Assembly: GCA_964020155.1 (NCBI GenBank)
Contig: OZ026554.1
Location: forward strand, 1,804,247-1,868,246
Direction of reading: 5' to 3'
Length of the DNA: 64,000 bases
Source of the DNA: Chondrilla cf. caribensis
Lineage: Eukaryota; Porifera; Demospongiae; Chondrillida; Chondrillidae
Shown here: positions 23,418-33,957 of the stretch, in pieces
Layout: each line of letters starts with the position of its first letter
Position numbering within the stretch: position 1 is the stretch's first letter
Position numbers and translations under genes: made by a program
Notes under the pieces: generated by a model
Database searches by the model: none
Told to the model about the DNA's origin: nothing
The model's input: only the letters and a program-made list of their open reading frames with translations

Positions 23418-26154
23418 TACTACAGTAGTCATATGTAGCCAGACACATAAATATACATCATTGGATGTATGTCATCATTTTGTCAAAATTAATATAATAT
23501 TCCCTTCTAAAGAAGTGAAAATGGGGAAATTTGGTTACATTTAGCTATACTGATATATATGGTACATACATACTCAACAGAGACATATATGACATACGTA
23601 CATCTGTTTCAATTCCGATAACATAATATTTTTGCTGGTCTTTGTCTGATACAGGGTATGCCCACTTTGCCCTTCCAGTCACTCGTTTGCCATCTCTATT
23701 GTACACAGCTACCTCGTCCTCTTCATGGAAGGTCCGACCCATTTGGCTTTTGTCTGAGGGAAGAATGACAGTCCTCCTTCTCATAATGTTGGCTTGTGCT
23801 CTGGATGTGATATTGAAGTTGAACGCTGTTAAGAAGATCCCATAGCGGTCCTTGCAAACGAAATATCGTTTTTTCCGAAATGTCCCATCACAGCTCCCCA
23901 CAGCAACCTTTCATATCACAGATCATAAAAATAGATAACAATACAATTGTGTCTTACACATACTGTATACAAACAAAGTAACAGTTTCTAATGTTGTACA
24001 GATATCCTATTATCATATATTTTTATGCACTACACTATAGTTACTGTGGAACTTTGGTTCACTTGATGGACTGAAGGTCAGTGGTATTAACTCCAGGATT
24101 GGGGCATGATTGCAGCATGAAACTACATGGCAAACCTAGAGATTACTTGTTGGCACACAATCCGTGAGAAGAGCACTTACATACTTTTCAATTCCTCCTG
24201 CCAACAAAAATCCCAGAAGTCATACAGTACAGGAGCCTTGAAGCAATCTAGACAATACTTTCGACTTTTTGTGGGCTGTCTGTGGTAGCCCTTATTATTT
24301 TCATTTCAACTTCCAGTATGTAACAATTGATATACGTATATCTTTATACATTATATCATATCGCATTATATAAATATAATTATAATGCGTTCCTATGCAC
24401 AACCGCAACAATGAACTTATAGTTTATATTGTGCAAAAGATGACTGATTTTGAAAGGCTGAGAATCAGAAATTGGGCTAGACTATGAGCAATAGTTCCAC
24501 TGAACATAATAACTTAGTGAAGGTTCTTTCAAACTTAAAAGAGATGCCTAAATAATTTGAGTGCGGGGGTGCCAGCCTCATGAGTTTATTTTAACTCAAA
24601 TTACTGGTTTAACCTATAACAACAATTTTTCGATTACATACAAATCTACCCATAGATACATGTGGAAAAGTATCTGCACCTAGTATTATTTCCATATTAA
24701 CTCCCAATACTCCCAATAAGTAAGGCTCGACAGACATCATATGCATATATACTTGGTTTGCATTATGTGCAGATACGTACTTTGTTAGAGACCTATATGT
24801 AGATTTGGTGCTGTCACAAATATACTGACACAATTGTGAAATTAATGTCTGTGAGCATAGATGCAGCATGGCTGCCTGTTTAGATATTCCTAGTGACGGA
24901 TGGAGGAACCCTACCCTTCAACTAATGTAATGGAGAAAATTAATCATAATTCAAGTTGAGAATAGGGTCTAAATAATGTCTAGATTGCTTCAAGGTACCT
25001 AGCGTACGACTCCTGGGATGTTTGTTAACAGGAGGGAAATAAAGTGCTCTTTTAACAGATCATATGCCAACAACAAGTATAACCAACCTCTAGGTTTGCC
25101 TGGATTAGCATCCAATGAAATTAAAAATAACCTGAATTTGGGAGTTATCGGACCTCCATGTCTCGCCGGTAAATGCACACGCTTTACTGTTCGAACATTA
25201 CTTCTTCGTTTTTCGATTAGCTTGGTCTGTTCTCTAGGCAGCTTCAGCTTCGAAACTTGATTCCCACTTTCTCCTCGCCGACCAAAGCACTTACTAATTT
25301 TATGGATAAAGTTCAATGGAAATCTCTAAAACAAACCATTGTAGTTTTTCCAGCCATAACTCAACCATAAGATGTCACCTAGCCAAACAGCACTTATTTG
25401 ATTTATCGCCATTTCAATCAATAATATGTAGTTATTTTATCAGCATATTTGACGGACCACCCAGAAAATGCTTGCTCCGGGCCTGGAATCTGATTTTGCA
25501 CAAGACCTGGGGTGTGTAGTGCCTTCTGATCTTAATTGTACAATGTCAGACGCATTACTCTTGTAAATGGGTGATAACTGTTACATACATAACACAGCAG
25601 TTTCAAACCATAATAGGGCATTTAAATGAATCACTTATCAATTTCCATAAGCATACAAACAGGTACAGGTAATCTGAATATACCTTTAATTCAATCCCAA
25701 AATGATCTCCTTCTTCTCCTTCAATTGGTCCTATGTACTTGATGGTACCATTACGACAGGTTGGTCCCGAAGCAGTAGGTACTGAGACCCACACATTGCT
25801 GTTGACTTGCAGCCTTTTAATTGAATACAATTTTTCTTTATTATTAAATAGAACTAAGCGATCCCCAAGTTGCTTCACTGGTGCAATTAGCTTATACTCA
25901 CTATCAGTTACATAGGATACATACAACATTGGGCAAACGACCCTCTTTGAAGGATCAGAGGCTAATGACCCACTGAACATGCCACTCTCAAAATGGTCAT
26001 CACCAAGGAGCAATTCTCCTTCTAAAACATGACCCAATCCAAAGCCTTTTAAAGCATCCTTTGCTTTCTTCCATATTGATGACCCATCTTTAGACAAAGG
26101 TAAATCCTGAAGAGCAATGTAGTATTCTGGAGGTGGTACATGACCAGATGACAT
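20725..26154 (-). CDS. CYLD-like three-CAP-Gly, coiled-coil, TKL-type kinase fusion protein
   Basis: Five exons are predicted at 26154-25684, 23907-23602, 23168-22395, 22212-22071 and 21776-20725, giving 914 residues with no break. Introns 1-3 are phase 0 and the last is phase 1. Domains: leader with YYIALQDLPL (1-115); CAP-Gly 1 (GTIKYIGPIEG, FGIELK, then SCDGTFRKKRYFVCKDRYGIF); CAP-Gly 2 (TGRAKWAYPV, VIGIETD, then YFKKVDYINHSY); an acidic/Lys-rich linker; CAP-Gly 3 (SGTVRWLGYLP, VAGVEL, then PDCGDGIWDGKKHF, GYGMFVL); a coiled coil (about 570-665); and a kinase (GGGGWGEV near 679, VAVK lysine near 699, HRDVSSANVLL, GDFGSANF, AAPEA). All catalytic landmarks are present. The ATG follows a TCTCTTAG acceptor, so a 5' UTR exon lies upstream, probably ending at 28807. 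This is the best-preserved member of the array. Confidence 0.9.
23356..23415. repeat. (CA)n microsatellite
   Basis: Pure CA run in intron 2 of the unit-1 kinase gene. The equivalent intron of the last copy carries a CA run at 62431-62522. Confidence 0.95.
24080..25140. mobile_element. Long inverted-repeat element in intron 1, copy P1
   Basis: Arms at about 24080-24290 and 24955-25140 are reverse complements. Both contain the GCAAACCTAGAG, AAGAGCACTT, CCTTGAAGCAATCTAGACA sequence in inverted order. The arms are diverged relatives of the 56790-57657 palindrome (shared AAAGAGCACTTAC and TTTTC-ATTCCTCC). The interior holds an R1 repeat. Confidence 0.75.
24385..24610 (+). repeat. Dispersed repeat family R1, copy 2
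   Basis: R1 blocks GCAACAATGAACTTATA, GAATCAGAAATTGGGCTAGA and TTTTAACTCAAATTACTGG, located inside element P1. Confidence 0.6.
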
Positions 26155-26283
26155 CTAAGAGAAAATACAGTCAAAAAGTGAGAAATTTATATATTATAGT
26201 GAAGAGAATGTTTGCACATGCCAAATGCAATATCCTTTGAATGTAAGAAGTGAGGTATAATGTATAGAGTTTAGCTATGCGTT

Positions 26284-26291
26284 TGACGTCA
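26284..26291. promoter_or_regulatory. CRE-like palindrome upstream of the kinase gene
   Basis: TGACGTCA lies 130 bases upstream of the ATG at 26154, the same octamer as in the shared promoter at 11012. A start site here would compete with the upstream 5' exon model; unproven. Confidence 0.3.
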
Positions 26292-26464
26292 CAGTTACAT
26301 AACATGACGCAATGAGTGGAAAGAAACGGCACCATTACATACTGTAGAATAGGAACTTTTTATTGACTAGTTGTGAACAAAGTTCAGAACCTCGCAAATG
26401 CTTGGATTTTATATTGACGTAGTTCAGTGACATCATCTAAAAATGTCTTCCAAAATGGACGTAA

Positions 26465-27539
26465 TAGTCTCGCGTCGCCTGGACCCGCTTCTCGCCTCCA
26501 TTTTTTATGCTGATGTCATTAGGTCGGCGAGAAGGGGTTTGGTCAAACTTGTGTACCGGTTTTGTTCTGCGTGGTCTAGCGAGCTGGGATAATCCGGTTA
26601 ATTGAACGGAAAAGTTCTTTGTCACTTATACTCGTTAATCAAGAGAAATGTCTACGGAGAGAATAATAGACGCGTACATTTGTAGTGAGCACTGTAACAA
26701 GTTGCTAAATTATGGCGGAGATATTCTGAGACTTTGTGACCTCTCCCAAACACGCGATGACCGAGGCGGCGAGTAAAATGAGCCTTTATTAATAACATTT
26801 GTTAACACAAGTAATGAACATAATAGTTTCCATGCATGGGTTTCTACACTTATTACTGCTACACCAATCGGCGTCAACATGGCTCAATTTTCCACCGAAT
26901 TAATGTTTAAACCCAGTTGCTACTGCAGAACAGCGGTGAGCCTAGAGTACGAGAGAGAGGGTAAGTTACTCAACAACCGTTTACAGATCTTGTGATCGAA
27001 TATGAGAAACTTACCTGGCGAGAAACTTTGCGACCTTCCCGTGGAGTTTGACCTTCTTGTTCATCTGTGTTCCACCCGACAGATCAGTCGAACAGATGCA
27101 ACACGAGGATACGCTCATTGCTTCTTCCAAACCGAGGCGACTTGGCGAGCACCGATTTTGCGGCCTTTCCGTGGAGTTTAACCTTCTTTTTTCCCTGTGT
27201 TATACTCGAGAAATCTGTTGAACAGACGCAACACGAAGATACGCTCATTGCTTCTTCCATACCGAGACGACCGACGGTAAATGAACTACAAATCTGACAA
27301 ACAATTTATGGACAAACCTAGCATCTTGAACGCAGCCTAAACTATGCCTAAACAGTGATATGGTTTAAACGCGTTATTTGTATGAATATCTTTATTACCG
27401 TGGTAACTGCATATTAATGAGCCACCAGAAACGCAGAACAAACCAGGTATACAAGTTTGACCAGACCCCTTCTCGCCGACCTAATGACGTCAGCATAAAA
27501 AAATGGAGGCGAGAAGCGGGTCCAGGCGACGCGAGACTA
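26465..27539. mobile_element. Mutator-like (MULE-type) non-autonomous transposon
   Basis: A 1,075-bp insert has terminal inverted repeats of about 110 bp beginning TAGTCTCGCGTCGCCTGGAC and differing at only a few positions. It is flanked by a 9-bp direct duplication TGGACGTAA (26456-26464 and 27540-27548). Long TIRs with a 9-bp duplication are the Mutator signature. The interior has no transposase but carries two direct copies of a block of about 120 bp (near 27035-27150 and 27157-27275) sharing CGCTCATTGCTTCTTCCA. It sits in the intron between the 5' exon and the ATG exon of the kinase gene. Confidence 0.88.
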
Positions 27540-27548
27540 TGGACGTAA

Positions 27549-27815
27549 TGATGGCCGACCATTTGGTGTCCCGAACGACGGATTGGCGAACCCTGCTCTT
27601 CGGCGAAGGAAATCGAAAAATCGTTGTGCAAAAAAGTTGACAATTGTTATTCGAATTGTTTTAAGGTATTTAGTAGTGATGTAGTCCGAAATTTGTCGAC
27701 AGTAGGAATCGAAAAGTAAGTGCTCTTTTAACCGATCGTGTGTGAACCACAAACAACCTTTGCCCAAGTTTGCCATTTCAATACATGCTGCGACGGTGCC
27801 CCATTACCATCGTCA
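27549..27815 (+). mobile_element. Half of the large palindromic element
   Basis: From the palindrome centre outward this matches one arm of 56790-57657 (GGCCGACCATTTGGTGTCCC, then CGAAGGAAATCGAAAAATCG and AAGTAAGTGCTCTTTTAAC). The opposite arm is missing. The MULE is inserted at what was its centre. Confidence 0.8.
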
Positions 27816-27843
27816 TAATGATTGCGCAAATGCATAAACTCTA

Positions 27844-28069
27844 TTTAGTGGTTAAGACATGGGCACGAGGGCATTATGACATATAAAATACCGAGTCCCG
27901 AGGGCGCGAAGCGCCCGAGGGCAAGTGTATTTTATATGTCATAATGCCGAGTGTCCATGTCTTAACCATTATAGCATCCGTTGCTAACGCTTTATACTGT
28001 TGCTAGCGCTTTATACAATATAAAATTGCTGTATAATAGTACTGTTTCTATGGTAACGGATGCTATAAT
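27844..28069 (-). mobile_element. Double-hairpin element, copy 2
   Basis: Reverse-oriented copy of the element at 20057-20268. It has an extra GC-rich centre (CGAGGGCGCGAAGCGCCCGA) that is shortened in copy 3. Confidence 0.85.
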
Positions 28070-28589
28070 ACTATAAAGTATTGCACTATATTCCCTTCAG
28101 ATAATCAAAACGCCAAATGCTACTACCAGCAACCAAACAACTGGACTGCAATGAATACAAATGGAGAGGAATAAAATTCAACTTAAACTCTGCATGCCAC
28201 ATATACTACAAATTACATGTTGAATCGAAAATGTCGTAGCTATTGCTTCATTCTCAAGTGCTAGAAATCCAAACGATTTGAACACCATGAAATACAAATT
28301 TTGTTGTAAAAGTTGGTATTTCACTGTTAAACATTGTGACATCCGAGTTTTTCTTGGAGATAGACTACTTTCGAGTGGTGCTTTCTCACTTAGTAGCTAT
28401 TTACACCCTCAAGAACATTACGCCAGGCTAGTCTTGAAAACGGCATCATCATTGTGATGTCATTCTGAGGCTAAGAATAGGAGGTTTTTAGTTCTGTTTG
28501 GAGACTGCAAATGGCTACTGCAGTCAGTTGGTTCCGGTGAAATATGAACAGGGATGGAGACCACTTTATTGTTTGGAAAACAATTTTAG

Positions 28590-28930
28590 GCTAATTCACA
28601 GCTAGTCCGTGAATCGAAATGTCTTTCGAATGCCCAAACGCAGTCTAAACCCTCATAATAACATATAATGCATATAATATATTGACTCCCCTCTCCATAT
28701 TTTTTCCAACTAAGTATACATGCAATAAAATCTGCTAATAAAATAGTCGTGGAATGATATTTGAATCTAACACTCAAAAGAGATCCATGCATTGTTCAAG
28801 CCTCACCTTATCTTTCGCAGTGCAGAGAAAATACCAGTTTTCTACTACTTCCACAGTGTGTACGACACGTTCGGCAGAGTGGCACTCGAACAGTCCCTTA
28901 CTACTAATAATAGACTAGTAGACTGCGGTA
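28590..28930 (-). promoter_or_regulatory. Unit-1 5' exon and promoter block for the kinase gene
   Basis: On the minus strand a non-coding exon ends at 28807 with a GTGAGG donor. The block from about 28590 matches the 5' exon flank of the gene at 8423-10512 and recurs in units 2 and 3. CGACACGTTCGGCAGAGTGG and ACTCGAACAGTCCCTTACT within it are shared with unit 3, making it the likely promoter. Confidence 0.5.
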
Positions 28931-29559
28931 GAAATGGCATTTCATCCAATGGTGACCCGGTGTTACGGCTGTTTCGAGGCGGAAACTTAGTTGCCAAATC
29001 CTTTGGAATGGGAATTATGAATTGGAAACTTCGGACGGACGAAAATTTACAGTACTACATGTACATTTCGTTGGCTATTAGCTATATAGCTCGTTCTCGT
29101 CCACCTGATGTTTTAAAGGTTGAAGAGCAATGGTAAGTAATATTGTCGACATTTGAGTGATAAAATGGACTGCTTGTGTACGCCGTTACCGAAAACACTT
29201 TCAATAAATAGACTTTTGAAGGCTCTTCCATCTTCCTCCGGGTTTTCCTTGCATATTGGCAAAGAGTACTTTGTAGGGCATGCTTCGAGCATCAGTGTGG
29301 TATATAACGCACTCTTGAATGGCAATCCAGTCGATGAAAACTTGACAATGGAAATTAACATAATAATGTGTCATATATAATATAGTGTGATATTTCCATT
29401 AGATATAACTTAATGCTGTGTACATACTGTAATATTATGCCTGTGTATATGTATGTTATGCATGTAATATAAATTAAATAATAACTCTTGAAAATCTTTA
29501 CTTAATATTTTCCTCCATTTCACTGTAGGGACGTGTTTGTACTTGGGACTACTTTGTAG
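28931..29559 (+). other. Small spliced plus-strand transcript candidate, unit 1
   Basis: An exon ends at 29132 with a GTAAGT donor, and a second exon begins at 29529 after TTTCACTGTAG. Splicing joins ...KVEEQ to WDVFVLGTTL and a stop. The splice sites and the second exon are conserved in units 1-3. The upstream reading frame differs from unit 3 because of indels, so this copy may be non-coding. It diverges from the kinase promoter. Confidence 0.35.
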
Positions 29560-29684
29560 TAAATGCACGGAGAAATAGAAAGTATGTCTGGTTTGGTGTA
29601 TGCATGGAATGTTTCATGGATTGAGAAAAGTTTATTCCTAATTCTTACAGTATTTGTGAAACACATAGTATAAGAATGGGACAG

Positions 29685-29798
29685 TCATTCTAATAGGTTG
29701 TTAAATGCCTTTTGCAAATCAGTGATCCCCCCAATACTGGTAGTCACCAAACAGCACAAAAGAGCCACTTGTAGGAAGACCTGAATGCTTGGATTCAT
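29685..29798 (-). pseudogene. Truncated signal-peptide exon of the collagen-like gene
   Basis: Reads [16 protein letters not shown]...ITDLQKAF, identical in type to the first coding exon of the collagen-like genes, then NNLLE and a stop. The coiled coil and splice donor are absent. It lies downstream of the collagen exon of its unit. Similar stubs occur at 38936 and 48628. Confidence 0.6.
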
Positions 29799-30056
29799 AA
29801 CTGTAGCTTCAGTCACTACTCTCAGTGGTGGTTTGTGGTAACCCAACAGAGCAGTCTGTTTAGAAAACAGGTCCACTTCTAATGATATTCATAGTGTATT
29901 TCTAGGTATGCTTAATATTATTATGTGTATTTAGGGTAATTTAATTTCCATTGATATCCACTGAGAATGTGAATTGATATGGGAGTCCCATACCCCCACA
30001 CCACATGAATGTTAAGTGGATTCATGACATTGTGTGTGTGGGGGTGAGGTATTTTG

Positions 30057-30058
<2 letters not shown>

Positions 30059-30127
<69 letters not shown>

Positions 30128-30146
30128 TGTGTGTGTGTGTGTGTGT
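30059..30146. repeat. (GT)n microsatellite
   Basis: GT run; equivalent runs lie at 39337 and 49006 in units 2 and 3. Confidence 0.95.
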
Positions 30147-30439
30147 TAGTACACTTGGTGTGTATAATGTCGTATCTTGTTTTATAAGACATGCAGTATG
30201 TACAATATGTCACAATAGCATCTGAATAGGTCACCAATCATCTTAAATTCTACACTGTCCATACTAATCATAGAACACATGCAATCACAATGCACATTAC
30301 CACCTTTATGCCTTTATTGAATTTGCATGTTGTTGCATAATGTTGCTATGGTTATTGTTATAATTTGCAACACCTACAAGTAATGTTGCAGCAGTGGGTA
30401 CCTGTAGGTCTTCCCATAATGTAATTTGCCAATTAGTAG

Positions 30440-30680
30440 GTTTCACTGAATCCTTAAAAAGCATTCACTTGTGTATCTTCAACATCCATTATTCCTGGAT
30501 GACTAGAAGTTCCTTGTAGTCCTAGTAGATCCAGTATCTCCGACATTTGGTTGTTCCTTGTCAAGATGAGAAGGTCCTTGTGGTTCTTGTGACCCTTTTA
30601 CCACATCTTGTGATTTTCAGGATGTCCTTGTAACCTCTATAATTTTCATGTACATATTGCAGTATCTGCATCTGTGCATT
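30440..30680 (-). pseudogene. Degenerate Gly/Pro-rich relic
   Basis: Minus-strand sequence contains imperfect collagen-like codons (CAAGGACCT, CAAGGAAC) with interrupted frames. It is repeated at about 39730-39960, 49390-49570 and 53096-53341. It may be a decayed collagen-like exon or a 5' UTR exon. Confidence 0.3.
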
Positions 30681-30866
30681 CGTCAGGGTAGCATCAGTAG
30701 TTGATTTGTGCATTATGATAATGTTATTTCATGTTTCGGCAGTGATAAGAACCAAACCCTTGTTTCAATTACTTTTAGTAGGGTTGAACAGCACAATATT
30801 AAGGAATCACCCATCATCAAGCAATCAGTTGAAATGGGATCACCTCGTAAGGACAAAACGCTAATA

Positions 30867-30867
30867 T

Positions 30868-30913
<46 letters not shown>

Positions 30914-30934
30914 GTGTGTGTGTGCGTGTGTGTG

Positions 30935-30983
<49 letters not shown>
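30867..30983. repeat. (GT)n microsatellite
   Basis: GT run broken by three GC dinucleotides; counterparts at 40135 and 49780. Confidence 0.95.
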
Positions 30984-30984
<1 letters not shown>

Positions 30985-31469
30985 CAAGCAGATATGTATA
31001 TATGTTAAGATAGTTTGTATATACCTCATTATATATTATGCATGAAATTTTGCATTGAACAGAACCAGATGGTGGATTTAATGTACATAGTCTACATATA
31101 TCCTGTTGTTGCCATGCCTGTTATATCAATCAGTTATTATTTGAGAGCATTCCATTATTCATTATTCGTGTTATATTGTATTCCATTATTCACGGTATTT
31201 ATGATAACAATGAAGTCCATTTCATAAATTCCCACGTACACTGCTTTTGCTTCCACTTGTATCTTTAAGTTATTTCATTGTCTTAATTAATGTCAATCTG
31301 GTATATGCAACAAAGTGATATTATTATTTGATATGAAAAGTTTGAAATAGCTCAATAACAAATCAAGGCAAAACAAATACCTGAAAACAAGCCCTATATA
31401 AGTAAAGGTGAACCTACAGCACTAAATCAGAATTTCACGACATAATTCAGAACATGTTGTACTATCTTA

Positions 31470-32181
31470 TTAGCCTGGTAGTCCTTTGCCTGCAGGTCCT
31501 TGTGGTCCTATCTCTCCTTGTAGTCCTGGTGGTCCTTGGATTCCTTTGTCTCCTTTTGGTCCTTGAAGACCTTGTGGTCCTGGTGGTCCTATCTCTCCTT
31601 GTGACCCTTGATCCCCCTTTTCACCATCTGTTCCATTACGTCCTGGCACTCCTGTGTCTCCTTTCACTCCACGTTCACCATTTGTTCCAGGTGGTCCTTG
31701 TGGCCCAGGCTTTCCTTTTTCACCCTTCATTCCTGGCATTCCTTTACTTCCTTTCGGTCCTAGTTTACCTCTCCGTCCTTTTTCTCCATGCTCACCTTTT
31801 GTTCCATTAAGACCTTGTCAAGGGTCACAAAGAGAGATAGGACCACCAGGACTGGTGGTCCTATCTCTCTTTGTGACCCTTGATCCCCCTTTCCACCATC
31901 TGTTCCATTACGTCCTGGCACCCCTTTGTCTCCTTTTTGTCCTGGTTCACCTTTCTTGCCAGCATTTCCTGGTGGTCCCATTTCTCCACTTTCACCCTTC
32001 GTTCCATTAAGCCCAGTTGGTCCTTGGGGTCCTTTGTCTCCTTTAGGTCCTGGGTGTCCTGGATCTCCCTTCTCACCCTTTGTTCCATTTACCCCATCCA
32101 GTCCTGGTGTTCCTCTATTCCCTTTTGGTCCAGGTAGACAACTGCAATCATCTTGTCGTCTAGTTCTTACCAGGAGCTTAT
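31470..32181 (-). pseudogene. Collagen-like exon, unit-1 copy, disrupted
   Basis: The exon begins after a TTTCAAACAG acceptor with [19 protein letters not shown] and continues as Gly-X-Y repeats. At 31815-31880 an inverted duplication of about 32 bp flips the frame and ends the rod early. A second Gly-X-Y frame resumes downstream to the stop at 31470. The signal-peptide exon is lost; only its 5' flank remains near 32680, next to the pogo-like block. Compared with 50175-52594 this copy cannot make a full product. Confidence 0.8.
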
Positions 32182-32264
32182 CTGTTTGAAAGACAATGAG
32201 TTTATGTAATCCAAATTAGTAATGTGCTTATATATGGATTAGCACATACAGTTTACTATATAGG

Positions 32265-32650
32265 AAGTGGAACCTGTTAATCCGGACTCTGGAAAAAGCG
32301 GACACCTGCATATAACGGACATTGAACTATTGTCCCGAATCTTTCTCCATTTAAAACTGGTATTTAGGTACCTGAAAAATCCGGACACCTCTGTATTCCG
32401 TAATCAGGGCTGCCATTTACAGTCCCGTTACATCATTAGTTCGTAAAATTACCTGCATATTCCGGACAGTGCTAAATAATATAATTCTTAAAACTGGCAA
32501 GAATGCATTGTCAAGCAAAAAACAACATATCTATCGAATACAAAGCTTGGTTATTGTTCAATTCTTTCGAGAGCTTCTCTCAATCTTTTTAGATACTTCT
32601 CAGGACCGTGAAAACAAGTAATTCGAGTTAAAAAACCCCTGCCTTTCCCA
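32265..32650 (-). mobile_element. Pogo/Tigger-like remnant, second copy
   Basis: Reverse-oriented copy of 2300-2644, beginning GTGGAACCTGTTAATCCGGA and running into an R1-type end (CTCGAATTACTTG). It occupies the place where this collagen gene's intron and first exon should be. Confidence 0.65.
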
Positions 32651-32934
32651 CACTCGAATTACTTGGGTGTCTTCATTAGGTTTGTGGTAACCCAACAGAG
32701 AAGTCTGTTTAGAAAGGTCTACTAATAATGATATTCATAGTGTATTTCTAGGTATGCTTAATGTATAGGTGTGTTTCAGGTACTTTCCATTGATATCCAC
32801 TGAGAATGTGAATTGATATGGGAATCCCATACTCCACACCACATGAATGTGGAATCATTATTATAGTAAATTAAATGCTGCTCTGATGTAAACAAGTGAA
32901 TTCATGTGTGGGGCTAAACGTTGTGTTATATAGT

Positions 32935-32936
32935 GC

Positions 32937-33005
<69 letters not shown>

Positions 33006-33030
33006 CGTGTGCGTGTGCGTGTGTGTGCAT
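32935..33030. repeat. (GT)n microsatellite
   Basis: GT run between the collagen relic and the LINE fragment. Confidence 0.95.
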
Positions 33031-33064
33031 GTATGTATGTGTTAGTACATGTGGGGGTGTATAA

Positions 33065-33660
33065 TGTCATGTAGTGCATCTTGGCCTCCCATACAACTGG
33101 TAGTGACGTCATCTTCCACAATAGTGATGCCTTGGGATGTGCACATGGTATCCCCACTCCAAAGAACATCCTGAAAGCCCGCAGCTGTACTTGTTCGATA
33201 GATTCTACATTTCGGCAGCAGCCCCATATCTCTGCCCCATACAACCTGCTTGACTTCACTAGTGACTCCATTAGCTTTCTAAAATATCAATTGCTACATC
33301 TCTAATCTCCGACCGACATCAGCAGACACTCTCCTGGAACCCTTCTCCCAGCCTCTGCCTTATCCTCCACCATCTCTTTCAAGTCCATATGTTCATCTAC
33401 AACACATCCTAAGTATTTATACAATGAGACCATTGGGATTGCCTCGCCGTCCACCTCGTACTTCACCTCACATCTAGCTACGTTCTTCTTACGGATATGC
33501 ATGATCCCACACTTGGCTACATTGATCTTCACTCCCCACTCCTTACACCATTCAACCAACACATCTAAACTTTTCTTTAACCCAGATTCATCTGGAGCCA
33601 ACAAGCATGTGTAGGAACCTTCTCCTCACCACACTACCCCACACTTCTCTTCCTGCAGTC
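33065..33660 (-). mobile_element. LINE reverse transcriptase fragment
   Basis: Minus-strand frames contain LVEWCKEWGVKIN, CGIMHIRKKN, YKYLGCVVDEH, then after a frameshift SRLYGAEIWGCC and IEQVQLRAFRMFFGVG. The active-site segment present in the 53.5-54.3 kb copy is deleted here near 33605. It is a degenerate copy of the same family. Confidence 0.85.
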
Positions 33661-33957
33661 TCTTTGTAGCACCATAAATGTAGAGAGAGAAGAGCAATGG
33701 AGACAGTGTTCAGTGGATCTTGATCTTGATTCCTGACTGTACTTCTGTATATGTACGTACATATGTATGACCACATGCATGGCTATGTTGGTAAGAGTGT
33801 GACTGTATGTGACTGTGCATGACTCATACAAGTGTGTATATGAGGACTTGCACATACATACAGGATTCTGTCATAGACGGTCGTCAATGGTTGGCTCAAC
33901 CTGTGTCAGTGCAGTCAGACTAGTACTAGTCCTCACCCATGATTACACATTCAAAAT

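Noticed and set aside
30005..30237. Cys/Val and His/Thr frames in GT/CA tracts
   Set aside because: Pure dinucleotide translation, present at every microsatellite in the window.
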